Position numbers and translations under genes: made by a program
Source: Cryptomeria japonica
Lineage: Eukaryota; Streptophyta; Pinopsida; Cupressales; Cupressaceae
Direction of reading: 5' to 3'
DNA: 64,000 bases
Assembly (NCBI RefSeq): GCF_030272615.1
Contig: NC_081406.1
Location: 472,246,400 to 472,310,399, forward strand
The notes under the pieces: generated by a model
Databases searched by the model: none
The model's input: only the letters and a program-made list of their open reading frames with translations
What the model was told of the DNA's origin: nothing
In this document: positions 34,047 through 44,740 of the stretch, piece by piece
How positions within the stretch are numbered: position 1 is the first letter of the stretch
Layout of the letters: each line of letters begins with the position of its first letter

Positions 34047-34216
34047 GGGGGAGTAGAGGAATGAGAAAAATAACCAACAAATGACTCATCAGCTCAGGGG
34101 GAGCACATATTCTTTTGGTACACAAATTTTTGGTAAGACAATTCTGGCAGACTCTTTTGGATAACAATTTTTGGATTTTTCTCATGAGTGTTGCCATCAA
34201 TGCCAAAGGGGGAGAT
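34047..34216 (+). mobile_element. Family A internal end with polypurine tract (34205-34215)
   Basis: After the GGGGG duplication the family A internal sequence resumes for 165 bases and ends in AAAGGGGGAGA just before the 3' LTR. A second purine tract (CAGGGGGAG, about 34095-34105) and the insertion-site tract at 13064-13071 show GGGGGAG repeated in this end. Confidence 0.85.
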
Positions 34217-35015
34217 TGTTGGAAAATGCACACTCCAATGAGATATTGTAGGTGATTGAAGGTTTTGTCATTGATGGCAACCTTACAATCCTACGACACC
34301 AGCAAAACAATTTTCCGGCACCGGCAAAGACATACTCTACACCGGTATAGAGACCATCGGCAGTAAAAGGAAGCATACCGACACAGAAGCCAACATGAAT
34401 TTTGTTTGTAATATATTTTATTAATTATTGTAAAACCATTGTAAGCCGACTTGGCAAGATGTAAAATGACTCATATATATAAGAGATCATTGTAGAAACT
34501 TTTTGTAATAGATGGAAGAAAATATATAGGCGAAATAAGGCAGACCTATTATGCGAATTATAGGTTAAGGGTTTATGTATGAAGCAGAGCTATAAACCAG
34601 TACTGGATCTGGCATAGTAGATGCTATTTTGAAGTAGTACAAGACATTGGATTTATATAATCCATTTTGTAAGTCATTGAGACTTCCCATTTTGTAATTG
34701 AGCAGTGAGCTCTAGGCACTTGGCCTTCCTGCATGTGCAGGCGCCTCTTGTAGCAGTAATATTCTCTTATTGGCTAGTAAGTGAATATTGTGGGTCACAA
34801 ATCCCACCGAGGTTTTTCCCACACCGGGTTTCCTCATTAAACTACTGTGTTATGGTGTGTTTTTCATGTGGTTGTTGTTATCTCTGTTTATTTCATTATT
34901 TCTTGTTTACCAGTATACAATATTGATATGCTTTACATGTTTTAAGTTAAGAAAATCATTTAACCGGTTAGATACTGATTCACCCCCTCTATCAGTATCT
35001 GTGGGAATCCTAACA
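34217..35015 (+). repeat. 3' LTR of family A
   Basis: This 799-bp LTR runs TGTTGGAAAATGC to ATCCTAACA, followed by CAAAA (35016-35020), the target-site duplication. It pairs with 7437-8238. Confidence 0.92.
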
Positions 35016-35594
35016 CAAAAAAGTCTTGATTCTCGAGGTCCAATTATCCAATCGCCAATTTTGGAATTTAGAAGAACTTATCCCATTAAGTATGACTTGG
35101 GAATCCCCCTCTATAACTAGTTTATCTATCCTCTGGAGTGTACACCATTTTAATCCAACCTCCAGCGCAGAGATTTCTATCACATTATTTATGGCAACAC
35201 TGACTGGGCCCAAAAAAGATTTCAGAGTGTCTCCAGTTTCATCCTGAACTATTGCTCCCAGTCCACTCCACCCCGAGTTGCCTTTACTTGCCCCGTCAAA
35301 TTTTAATTTCAACCATCCCGGAGGAGGGGCCTACCATACCACATCCTTTTGCTTCAACCTCCCATCTTTTAATCCAATTTTGAAGTGTATTTATAATTAA
35401 CTCCCTGAGTATTTCCATTGACCACTTCTTCAATGGCGAGCTTAATCATTATTATAAGATTCTGAACATCCAGTTCTCTTTCTTGAAACACCCTCGTATT
35501 CCACTCCTTCCACACATGCCAAGCTATTAAAGAGGGAGCAATAATCCAGATGGGATCCCATTTTAAAAATCTACCTTGAGTCAACCATGACAAG
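35016..35594 (-). pseudogene. LINE fragment, 5' part: end of RT region and start of RNase H
   Basis: On the minus strand, LIAWHVWKEWNTRVFQ (about 35530) is the stretch that precedes RNase H in plant LINEs. It is followed by APPPGWLKLKFDGASKGNSG, the RNase H opening with first Asp in FDGAS, then EISALEVGL (Glu) and VIEGDSQVI (Asp). The domain is cut at 35016 by family A and finishes at 7436-7330. The LINE is 5' truncated near 35594, where Y's LTR resumes; the RT domain itself is missing. Confidence 0.8.
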
Positions 35595-35822
35595 AGAAAT
35601 TATGGAATTAATCATAATTAATTAAATAACCAATATTTAATTAATATTTAAAAAATGATTAAAATGATGATAGAATAGGAAATAGAATAATTAGTAAGAT
35701 GATGAGGAAATATGAAATTAGAATAATATGATTAATTAACTTAATTAAATAATTAAATAATTATTTAATCAATTAGAGGAATAATTAGTACATGTTCAAT
35801 GAGACATTTTTAGGTGTCTACA
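35595..35822 (-). repeat. 5' LTR of Y, start
   Basis: The LTR begins TGTAGACACCTAAAAATG on the minus strand at 35822 and matches W's LTR start at 59015. It joins 6092-5157 once the LINE nest is removed. CAAAT (35823-35827) is the expected target duplication; its partner is outside the window. Confidence 0.75.
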
Positions 35823-35917
35823 CAAATTACTTGTAAATTTAATTAATTATAATGGGGGATTAATTAATTAACTGCATATTTAACTAATTATCTCTAGACC
35901 ATTTTTAGGTGTATACA
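35823..35917 (-). repeat. Start of the 3' LTR of X
   Basis: Ninety-five bases end with a second LTR start, TGTATACACCTAAAAATGG on the minus strand at 35917, next to a purine tract (AAAGAGGGGGAAAA, minus). The rest of X's LTR was displaced by Y. Confidence 0.65.
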
Positions 35918-35933
35918 TTTTCCCCCTCTTTGA
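35918..35933 (-). other. Polypurine tract of X
   Basis: TCAAAGAGGGGGAAAA on the minus strand adjoins the LTR start, as in W (59016-59030) and Z (57196-57209). Confidence 0.7.
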
Positions 35934-35984
35934 AGTGATGTGTGACGACGCATTGGTTCAAATAAAATTTGATTTGATGATGTT

Positions 35985-36065
35985 GTTGATATGATTCGAT
36001 GTGGATTTGATCTTGATATGATAAATCTCGATTTGATGCGGACATGATTCGACATGATGCCCCAG
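35985..36065. repeat. Three-unit 26-27-bp repeat in the X PMD promoter region
   Basis: Units begin near 35985, 36012 and 36038 and share TTGATATGATTCGAT...GATTTGAT. Only three units, so weaker than the other arrays. Confidence 0.45.
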
Positions 36066-36310
36066 ATGTTGATTGATAAATTGTGGTACGAGGATGCCCC
36101 CTCGGGAGATGAATCGGATAAAAAAAAAATTTAATTTTTCATGATTTTTTAATTTTTTTGATTTTTTGAAATTTATAATGTTTTTTATTTTTTGATGATT
36201 TTACGCTTTTTAGATATTTTCCAAGTCGATCCGATTCATTTCCTGATAAGAAATTTGAAAATGATGTCATGCCAAGCTGATTAGTTGATTATATGATTAA
36301 AAATAAGTGA

Positions 36311-36318
36311 TATAAAAA
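36311..36318 (+). promoter_or_regulatory. TATA box of the X PMD gene
   Basis: TATAAAAA lies about 110 bases before the ATG at 36420. It is less like the consensus than the CTATAAATAG in Z and W. Confidence 0.4.
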
Positions 36319-36717
36319 ATCCACTTAAATGCCCCACTTTAAGTTTAAAAAGTGAAAATCACTTTTACCACTCTTCATTTGTGCATTTGAGTTGTTGAAA
36401 AATTTCTCTAGCGAAGAAAATGGTGATCACATACTACCAACACGAATTCGAGCGAGTTCAACAATATGAGCATCCCACAGCCTACGGTCCACCGGTACAT
36501 ACCCCAAGAAAACCCTCATTTGCTCAATTTTTAGTTGATTTTTGAAAAAAAAAATAGCTAGTTTAGAAAAAAATTGATTTTATTCATTTTTATCATGTGG
36601 GTTTTAAAAAATTTTACACTTTTGAGATGTAATTTCTGCATTCTAAAATGGGTTTTGAGCATTTTGTAAAAAATTATTTTTTTCGATTTTAAAAAAATGT
36701 TTTCGATTTTTGGGGGT

Positions 36718-36850
36718 AGGGTAGTGCCACCACTGGCGCCGCAATGGGCACTGCGGGTGCTGCCGCCACCGTGGTGGCTGTCATGGGCATCAGGCTAGGC
36801 ATTGCTGACACCGAGGTCACCGCTTGTGGGCACTGAGGCACCAACCAACC
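36718..36850. other. GC-rich island inside the X PMD intron
   Basis: A short GC-rich stretch (GCCGCCACC, GCACTGCGGGTGCTGCC) lies in an AT-rich intron. It lacks splice signals or similarity to neighbours that I can see. Confidence 0.4.
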
Positions 36851-37599
36851 CAATAAGGCGAGAGCATGAATTAAAAAAAATTGATCATGCATAATTGTGC
36901 CCAAATTTGATAAAATTTTGTGCCTTGTCCACCAATTGTCATGATTTCGATAAGTTGATAAAATGTTGTCAAGCTGATTTGATTATTGATGTCGATAGGA
37001 TAAAGATAAACCAAAGTTGATGCTCAGTATCAATTTTTTGAATTTTTTTGATTAAGATACTCCTAATTGATGACGATTGATGATCAATTTCAATTATCTC
37101 AATTTGCTTGCTTGATAAGATAGGATTGATAACGATCTCATGATAGATGAGAGTCGTTGATAGGGGCTCAACAATATTTGATATAAATCTCACCTAAGAA
37201 AGGTAGATTGGTTGAAAGATAGATAAATCGAGTTACTTATATGTTGATATGATTTTATTACAGGATCCCTTTAGTGCCCTCAAGTCTTGGGAGCGCTTCC
37301 TAAAGACATGGATGTTGATACCCTGCCTTAGCCAGGCGGAGCAAGACCAGATCGAAAGGTGTAGCTTATCTTCCCTTCTTGATATGCCCCGACCCTTGAT
37401 TAATCAGGAATTATTGATAGCATTGGCTGAGCATTGGCATAGTGAGCATAATACCTTCCACCTATTGATCGATGAGATGATAGTTACACTTGAGGATGTA
37501 CACTGAATATTGCGGATCCCAGTGATGGGGGAGTTGGTATACTATGATCTCAACGAGCAAGGTGGTACCTATGCTTTGAGATTTTTCCAAGATCTAGAG

Positions 37600-38045
37600 G
37601 CAATGGAAAGCACAAATACGAGAGACAAAATATATGATGGAAATAAACTATATTCTATCAAGATGCAAAATATGATCAACTGGATCATTACAAGATGTTC
37701 AATGAATGCACGTACAAATAATGTAGATGAGCCTGCTTATATAGGCAAGGCTATATGGATATGTGAGCACACAAACATGACATGTGGCTCAATAAGAAAC
37801 AAGGGTAGGTAGGAAATAGGTGTGGGTAGGTAGGAGAAACAATAAAATATTCCACATGAGGTGGAATGTAACAACAAGATAAGATCAACACCATAAATGT
37901 GGAAATTCTCCAACATACACTATCCCAGTGTGGCACAAACACCCAAGTGTCTCATACCCAAACTACTATTAAATGCATATACCTAAGTAAACTTAAGTAA
38001 AGTGCAATAATATCCAAGATGAATAATTATTCTAACCAACATATG
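37600..38045. mobile_element. Unidentified insertion of about 445 bp in the X PMD exon
   Basis: PMD similarity stops near 37600 and resumes near 38050. The inserted segment has no counterpart in the Z or W genes. I see no clear terminal repeats or target duplication, so edges are approximate. Short broken frames only. Confidence 0.45.
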
Positions 38046-38601
38046 CACTTCACAGTGTATTCGACGGTGATGAGGTTGGCGGATATGACATTGCATGGTA
38101 GGAGATGTTAGATCTAGGTTATGCCACATTACCTACTATGCTTGCCAGATTCGCCGGGGGTTTCCTTTGTAGTGATCAAGGTCAAAAGGATTATCTATTG
38201 GATGGGGTCATCTTCTTGAGCAGTTGGTTACACAAGGGACTCGATTCGCATGGGGATCTTGCATGTTAACCCATCTGTATTATGATTTGCACTGAGTAGT
38301 GTACCAGAGATCAGCCGCATTGTCAATAGGGGTGACTATTCTCCTCATATGGGTCTGGGAGCATCTGCCCATCACACAACCATTGGTACACAGAGAGAGA
38401 CCTATAGGTAGGCCTTACGCACATGGATATCCAAACATTATTGTCCAACAGAAGTTGGGCAAATTGGAGTATTGGAGACAAGCGCTAGATGACCTGGATA
38501 TAGTGGTATGGAGACCTTATAGAGATTGTGAGGTCTAGCCAGAGGATACAGTTGAGATGCCTTATATATTCTTGACTCGATACCTGATTGGATCTACACC
38601 C

Positions 38602-39625
38602 TATAGACATTGAAAAATGTCTTTTTCATCATCACTAATTATTCATCCTAATTAATTAAGTAATTATTCAATTATTTAATTAAGGTAATTAATTCTTTTC
38701 AACTGGATAATTAAATACGATTAATTTCCTTAATTAAATACTCTTTATTATTTAATTAATTTTATTTCTAAATAATTTCATTTAAATTATTTAAATTAAT
38801 TAACTTATTCCTCCAATTTCCCCAAATTCAAATTTTAAATAATTCCATTTAATTTTATTTCTCTCAAATTCGCAATTCCCCAAATGTGGATTTCAATTAA
38901 TTTCATCTAATTCCAAATCATCAAATTCACATTTCACCAAATTTGAATTTCAATAAATTTCATGTGCATTTCAGCATTCGAAAATCAAAATTCAAACCCA
39001 AATTGAAAATGAAAATGAAATTCAACTTCAAAATCCTACATCACATGTTGAAATCATAATTGATTGATCAAATTAGTTGAATAATCAGTTAACTCTTCAA
39101 TCACCCCTTTTCACTCCAAATCACCTTTTCTGACTAATCAATAAATCCACTTATCTCTCCAATCCATTCAATCATCTGATCAATCAATCCAGTCAACTGA
39201 GCAATCTATTTAGCTTACTATTCAATAAATTGAGTTGACTACCCAATCAAATGAGTTAACAAGTCAATCAATCTAAATCAGTTCACTCCCAATCACGACT
39301 TAAGTTCAAAATCCCTCCCCATCTATGTTGAAAATCTAAATAAAGAACACCATTTTCTCAAATCAATCTTGATCACACTCTTCAAAGCAATTGCCAATCT
39401 ATGCAGTAATTTTAGTGCAATAGATGAGATCTACCCATGCAATTTCAAAGAAGAACAATGGAAGCACAAATCGGAAATAGGGAGTTTTACTTAGTTTAAA
39501 TCCTTCATTTCTTTCAATTTGATATTCTATTGCATTATGTTTGATTATATTTGATTAGTTAAAGATTTGTGATCATCTTTACACCCTAATCAAATTAAAT
39601 TTTATGATTTTCAAACATGGAAACA
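38602..39625 (+). repeat. 5' LTR of Z
   Basis: About 1,024 bp, AT-rich, starting TATAGACATTGAAAAATG and ending AAACA before the PBS. Its first 450 bases match 57210-57756, and the LTRs of W and Y match in inverse orientation. Confidence 0.8.
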
Positions 39626-39626
39626 A

Positions 39627-39645
39627 AGGTGAACCCAACATGAAC
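39627..39645 (+). other. Primer-binding site of Z, mutated
   Basis: AGGTGAACCCAACATGAAC matches the better preserved site of Y (TGGTGAACCCGATGTGAAC) with three changes. Confidence 0.6.
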
Positions 39646-39722
39646 CTATAATGACTAATCTATCTTTTCTTGTTTTTGTAATTTGCAGGGAGACCGTACA
39701 GAACAAAAAAAATGGAATGCAT

Positions 39723-39833
39723 AATTGCTAACGCAGAAATTCACAATTGCACATATTAATGCGCAATTGATGTTATATTAATTCTCATTTGATGTTATTT
39801 TAATTTTCAATTGATTTAAATAGTTTGCAATTG
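39723..39833. repeat. First leader array of Z, 20-22-bp period
   Basis: AATTG or ATTTG cores at 39723, 39745, 39765, 39787, 39809 and 39829 give spacings of 22, 20, 22, 22 and 20. Best unit: TTAATGCGCAATTGATGTTA. Confidence 0.75.
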
Positions 39834-40265
39834 TAGGCTTGACCCATAATTTTGTTTTTTAGTGTCGTTTTGGCTTTAAATTCATTTGCAAGATTAACCC
39901 ATTAAAATATTTCAATTCTAAAAAAGTTAATTTTTAGGCATAAAATGTTTCTAACTCCATGGCAGGCAAGGTAACTTTCAAGATCTTAGGTGCAAGGAGG
40001 AGGAAACAACACAAAAGACAACTAAAAGCATATCAAAGACTTATAAAAGTAGAAAGACAACTTTGATATTTTAAAGAAGGAGAAGCTATGGCTTTATATC
40101 GTAAAACCATAAACCAAATACTAGACAAATTCAACATTTACAATGATATCAAAGTAATGGGAAACCTTATCTAGAATGATTTCACTGAAAATGAAAACTT
40201 ATCTCTTCCGTTTTTTTTTGTTGTTTAATTTTATTTTTTCAAAGTTGCAGGTTTAAGTTATGCGC

Positions 40266-40378
40266 AATTGACTTGACAAATTCGTATTTGCTTATACATA
40301 AATTTTTAATTGTTGTTACATTAATTCACAATTGGTTAGATTGTAATTCACACTTAATCAAAGGTTAATTCACATTTG
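40266..40378. repeat. Second leader array of Z, 20-22-bp period
   Basis: Cores at 40266, 40286, 40308, 40330, 40352 and 40374 give spacings 20, 22, 22, 22 and 22, with units like AATTCACAATTGGTTAGATTG. It follows a TTGCAG acceptor-like site at 40245-40250, as the first array follows ATTTGCAG (39682-39689). Confidence 0.75.
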
Positions 40379-40389
40379 CTAGAATAGGT

Positions 40390-42485
40390 GAGATTGATTC
40401 TATTTCTATTTTTCTATCATTTTTGTCAGACTTCCATTCTATTTCTACAAACAAAAAAGTTTTAACAGAGAAGAAATTTAGGTTGGAAAGCCCACCATGT
40501 GCCAACTAGCCTTTTCTAGTTACCTTGCAGGGGTAGCTTAGAAAATATTTTATTTGGGTGCATTTAAAATAAACCACAAACAATCTTCTTTTTTCTTTAC
40601 AATTTCTATGAAGGATAAAATGAATACCATGTTTTTATGGATCAACATCTCCATTTAGACTAGAAAATTTTGTAATTGAGGTTAAAAATAATATTCTTTT
40701 GCGTGTTTGTGAGGTGATAGGTATATGCTCTTCCCTTCAATGGGTAGTCAAAAATCCAAAACCATCTCTTTTATGCTTTCTTTCAATTTCATGCATTAAA
40801 ACCTTTAGAAGGCCTACCCTCTCGAGTTGCTCTTAGGGCACCATTAAGGCCAGTGAGAGGGGAATGACCTAAGAGGGTAACAACTTTATAGCCAAGTTTA
40901 CCGACCCACTATAATAAAATGTGGAGGCTGATAAAAATCCCCTACAATGATAGTGTGCATTGATATCCTTCCCCTAGTATCCTTGTGATGTGAAAATCCT
41001 TTGTTCTAAAGCTTGGGAAGCCTTGTGAGGGAGTTTATGTTTGTCATGCTGAACGAAACCTTTACTAGAAGCTTTAGAATTATAAGTTTTCAACTAAGTC
41101 AGCAACAAAACATGGTGATATCATAGTGAAATGGTAGGGAAGAATCTACCCCCAAGACACTCACCATATATCTCTCAAGATAACTAGCCAATTGAGGAGC
41201 AATCTTCTTTGGTCTAATTTTTGGACAAAAGAAAAAAATGGATGCACCTTAGGGTGTGATAGGTCTGTTTGAGCTGACAGAGTATCAAGATGTGGGCTAT
41301 GGTATCATTTGTGACCTTTTGACTATTAGGAGAGTTTTCTTGTTGTGAAATCGATTGACCAATTACAACGAAAACAAAATGGAGCCTTGAAAAAGACTCC
41401 AACATGAATGGGAATTTGAAATGGTTCCTTAAACAAGCATTTGTTTTGTGACTTTTTATTATTTTTTGTGTCTACTTTGTCATTGCTACAATATCAATAT
41501 TTAAAAAATCACCAACAAAAAAAGAATACCAACATCAACCAAAAGTTTCTCAACTCAACAATCAAGATCCAAAAATTCAAAAGAACAACCAAGTGTTCAC
41601 ACCACACAAGTTTAACAAATTTTGCCAACATTCAAGAGTATGGAAGAAAATAATACTTCAAGTGGTCATAGGTCCTCACACATATAGGGAATGCATAGTC
41701 TAAGTGCTTCATTCACATCTTGCATAAGTCTTCACAATTATGAGAGTAAAGTCCATCATTTGCATTCAACTTAGGATAGAGTCCACCATTCACACTCCTC
41801 ATAAATAGAGTCCTTACATTGCACATCTCATCTTATCACCCAAATCATCTTTGCATATTCTTCATTAAACATTCGTTATAGTCCTTTTCATCATAGAGGT
41901 CTTAAGAGCATATCCTTTGCATGGGTCTAAAAGGGGACAGTGAATTTCCATTCGAACAACCCAATCTTGGACTAGACAATGATCAATTAGAGATAATTGA
42001 TGGTCTGGACAATCTTGCTTGAGAAGTAAGAATTGATCTTTTACAATATGAAGAAGTATAAGTTGTCATAGATAATGAAATCCGTAAATTTGTCTGCCTT
42101 GATACAAAACTAGCAAAAGAAATCAAGGAAGAAAGAGAACAAGAAGAATTTTGATAATTTGTCAAAAAAAATTATGACAGCTAGTCTTATTCCTCGCTAG
42201 TAATCTTAGTAGGGTGTCATGATTCATAGATTGCATACATAGTTAAGTCATAATTCTTATATCCATCTCAATCTACCATTTTCATTTAGGAGATCATAGT
42301 GATTCGTAGAGTGTCAAGATCACATGATAGTAACAAGGTCATAAAAGGCAAAAAAATAGATGGATCTGAACAGTGACCCATACTTTAACCCAACTTGGAA
42401 GATGAACACAAACGGAACCTTAAGTATCAATCAAGAAATAGAGCTTTGATACCAACAGATTCCAATAGATTACCAACAATAGAGG
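40390..42485. other. Leader of Z, no recognisable gene
   Basis: About 2.1 kb between the second array and gag. Only short frames are present and none resembles a known domain. An intron may end here, but I cannot place it. Confidence 0.5.
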
Positions 42486-44735
42486 AGATGCAAATAGGCT
42501 TAACATAAGAGGAAATAGAGGCAGCTCAGCAAGACCCTCAAGTCTTAATGATAATCAATGCCCTTATCAACAACAATAGAGACAAGTGCTTATCTCTCTT
42601 GATTCAAAATGGAGCAAAGTTGCCTCCTAATTTTGACATCTCCATAATAACACCACCAGGAGTGACATTGAATCTAAATGCAACATAAATGCCCAATGCA
42701 TCTACAACAACAACTCCTACACAAAGTGCTCCTCCAAGAACACAAATGGCTCCAACTGAGTTGAACACAACACAAGCAGCTATAAGTTTTGCACCAATGT
42801 CAGGGGTTACTTCAACAAGGTTCCAATCAATGCCTATGTTCAACTCACAAGCCATGGTACTCCAAAAGTAACTACATCAGTATCAGTTGGATTTACAACT
42901 AGTAGCCAAGGGATACAACATGGACATATCAATCCCTTTGGGTCTACTCAAGCTAACACAATGGCTTAGTTACTTACTTCATAACACCTAGTGGTGGTTT
43001 TAACATAGTGCAAAGTCAAGCATCTTCAACAACACTAGTATACACCATCACTTTACCATATGTTGCAAACATGTATGCGCTAGGCATACCCTTGACAAAA
43101 ACAAAAGTTCTGACTCAACAAATCCAAAACTTACAAATGCAAATTGTGATTATGCAAGCAAGAACGGACAAGAAAAGCTACACAATGGAAGATCTTGGGC
43201 CTTATCCCTATGATAGGTCTCTATACATGCCACCCTTTCCTTCGTACTTTGAGACACCTAAGTTTGATAAGTACAAAGGAAAGGGTGATCCAAGAGATCA
43301 TATAAAAGAATTTTTCACATCTTGCATAGAAGTGGCACACGAAGACACTTGTCTACTAAGACTATTTCTTAAAAGTCTTGGAGGGCCCGCATTGGAATGG
43401 TTCTCACATCTACCTCCTAGAATTACTTCATGGGGAGAGTTAGTAGAGTTATTTATCTCAAACTTCTCTCATAATATAGATAATCCAGTGGTCCTAATAT
43501 ATGTATGCACCACAAAGTAGAAAGAAACAAAGAACTTTGCTATGTTCTTACAAAGATGGAGATGGTTGTATAGAAGGTATCCAAGCAATATACCAAAAGC
43601 AGAACAAGTAGACGTATTCAGTGAAAATCTCATTCCACCAGTCAAATATCCTTTCCAAATGCAATGTCTAGATACATTCAAGGATATCACAGAAAAAGGT
43701 CTCAAATGTGAGAAGGGATTGTTGGAGCAACATTAAAAATAATAAAGATTTAGGAGCACCCAACAATACAAATGCAGATAAACCCAAATTTTGGTCAAGG
43801 AACAAGAATGTTCCAAATGATGGTGTGGTTGATAATAGAGTGGTCAATAGAGCTCAACCCGCACTGTCATTAAAAGGACCAAACCAAAATGTAAATCAGT
43901 CACAAGAAAATAATGCAACTACGGTCATTACCAATTCAGTCCAATCTAATGTAGTTGGACCTCCAAGAAACATGGCACCAAAAATAAATTTCACACCTTT
44001 GGGGTAACCTATTGATGCTGCTCTAAAGAAGTTGATACAAACAAACATGATCACCTTTCCAAAACCAGGACCGTATGAACCAAACCCATTCAAACCAACC
44101 TGGTGAAATGACAATGATTTATGTGATTATCATTGCTCCAACGGACACAAAACATATAGCTTTTACAAACTCAAGAACCTCATCTAGGACCTCATAGATC
44201 AAGGTGATGTAACAGTAGATATAAATAAAGGATCAAAAAACTAGACACATATCATATACAAAGATCTTTTTCTGAAGCATAACTAAGGACAAGCATCTAC
44301 ATCAAAAGGATGGGACAATATGACCAACTACACCAACGTTGTATACGATTATACAGTCAATGAAATTAGTGAAGGGGAGGAAATGGTAGCAACCATCTCC
44401 ATCAACCCTAGAAACAAAGATTGTGCACTGGTAACCTGCAGATCCAAAGTCACATTACAAGGAGTACCTCCTTAAGCACCTCATCAAGCAAGCAACTTTA
44501 ATGTTCTGGATCAACTAAAGAAGACTCCTTCTCAAATCTCACTCTTTGAGTTACTCAAAATTTCACCAACTCATAGAGAAATTCTAGATGAAGCATTATA
44601 GGATTCAATAGTATCCAGATACATGGATGAAAGTATATTACAAGTAATGGTGGGTACTATAGCCACTTCATCCAGGGTGGCCTTCACAGAGAAATACATC
44701 CCCATAGATATGATCAGGCACAATTATCCTTTGCA
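42486..44735 (+). pseudogene. Gag of Z, broken
   Basis: Gag starts near 42486 with a Thr/Ala/Pro-rich leader and a first stop at 42688. The conserved Gag core is 43185-43740: LYMPPFPSYFETPKFDKYKG, DPRDHIKEF, WFSHLPP and the W-EL--LFI-NFSHN segment. After 44030 the PKPGPYEPNPFKPTW and CDYHCSNGHKTYSFYKLKNLI region replaces the standard zinc knuckle with the CxYH--NGH type common in Tat elements; the last Cys has become Tyr. Stops at 43518 and 43735 and several more break it. It leads directly into protease across the solo LTR. Confidence 0.75.
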
Positions 44736-44740
44736 TCTAG

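Larger units (their letters stand above)
7437..35015 (+). mobile_element. Family A LTR retrotransposon without pol, complete ends, split by a nested gypsy element
   Basis: The element is bounded by LTRs at 7437-8238 and 34217-35015 and by CAAAA duplications. Its own internal DNA is 8239-13071 plus 34052-34216, about 5 kb after removing the nested element. It encodes a coiled-coil zinc-knuckle Gag and the large unknown ORF2. No protease, RT, RNase H or integrase is recognisable, so it probably depended on another element's enzymes. LTR ends and the GGGGGAGA tract resemble those of the copia element at 61650-63482, a plausible helper type. In the first 65 bases the two LTRs differ at 2 positions. 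Confidence 0.9.
36420..38601 (+). pseudogene. Plant-mobile-domain (PMD) protein gene of element X, broken
   Basis: Exon 1 (36420-36494, 25 codons) ends at a GT donor. A 769-base intron closes with TTTATTACAG at 37263. Exon 2 (from 37264) carries the PMD: QELLIALAEHWHSEHNTFHL, the region that resembles MAIN-like proteins and the long form of Ser/Thr phosphatase 7 homologues. It is interrupted at about 37600-38045 by a foreign segment, then resumes (VGGYDIAW) and stops at YLIG (about 38590), where Z inserted. It runs antisense to its host element. Stops lie at 37504 and in 38100-38560. PMD proteins of the host act in gene silencing and genome stability; the role of transposon copies is not known. 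Confidence 0.75.

Noticed and set aside
34705-35120. Hydrophobic short frames in the family A LTR (also 4141-4356 and 8004-8160)
   Set aside because: They recur because the LTR recurs; starts and lengths are not conserved.
35595-38800. PMD gene framed by AT-rich inverted arms, as in a Mutator-like transposon
   Set aside because: The arms are LTRs of oppositely oriented gypsy elements: they have TG/CA ends, polypurine tracts on one side and a PBS on the other.
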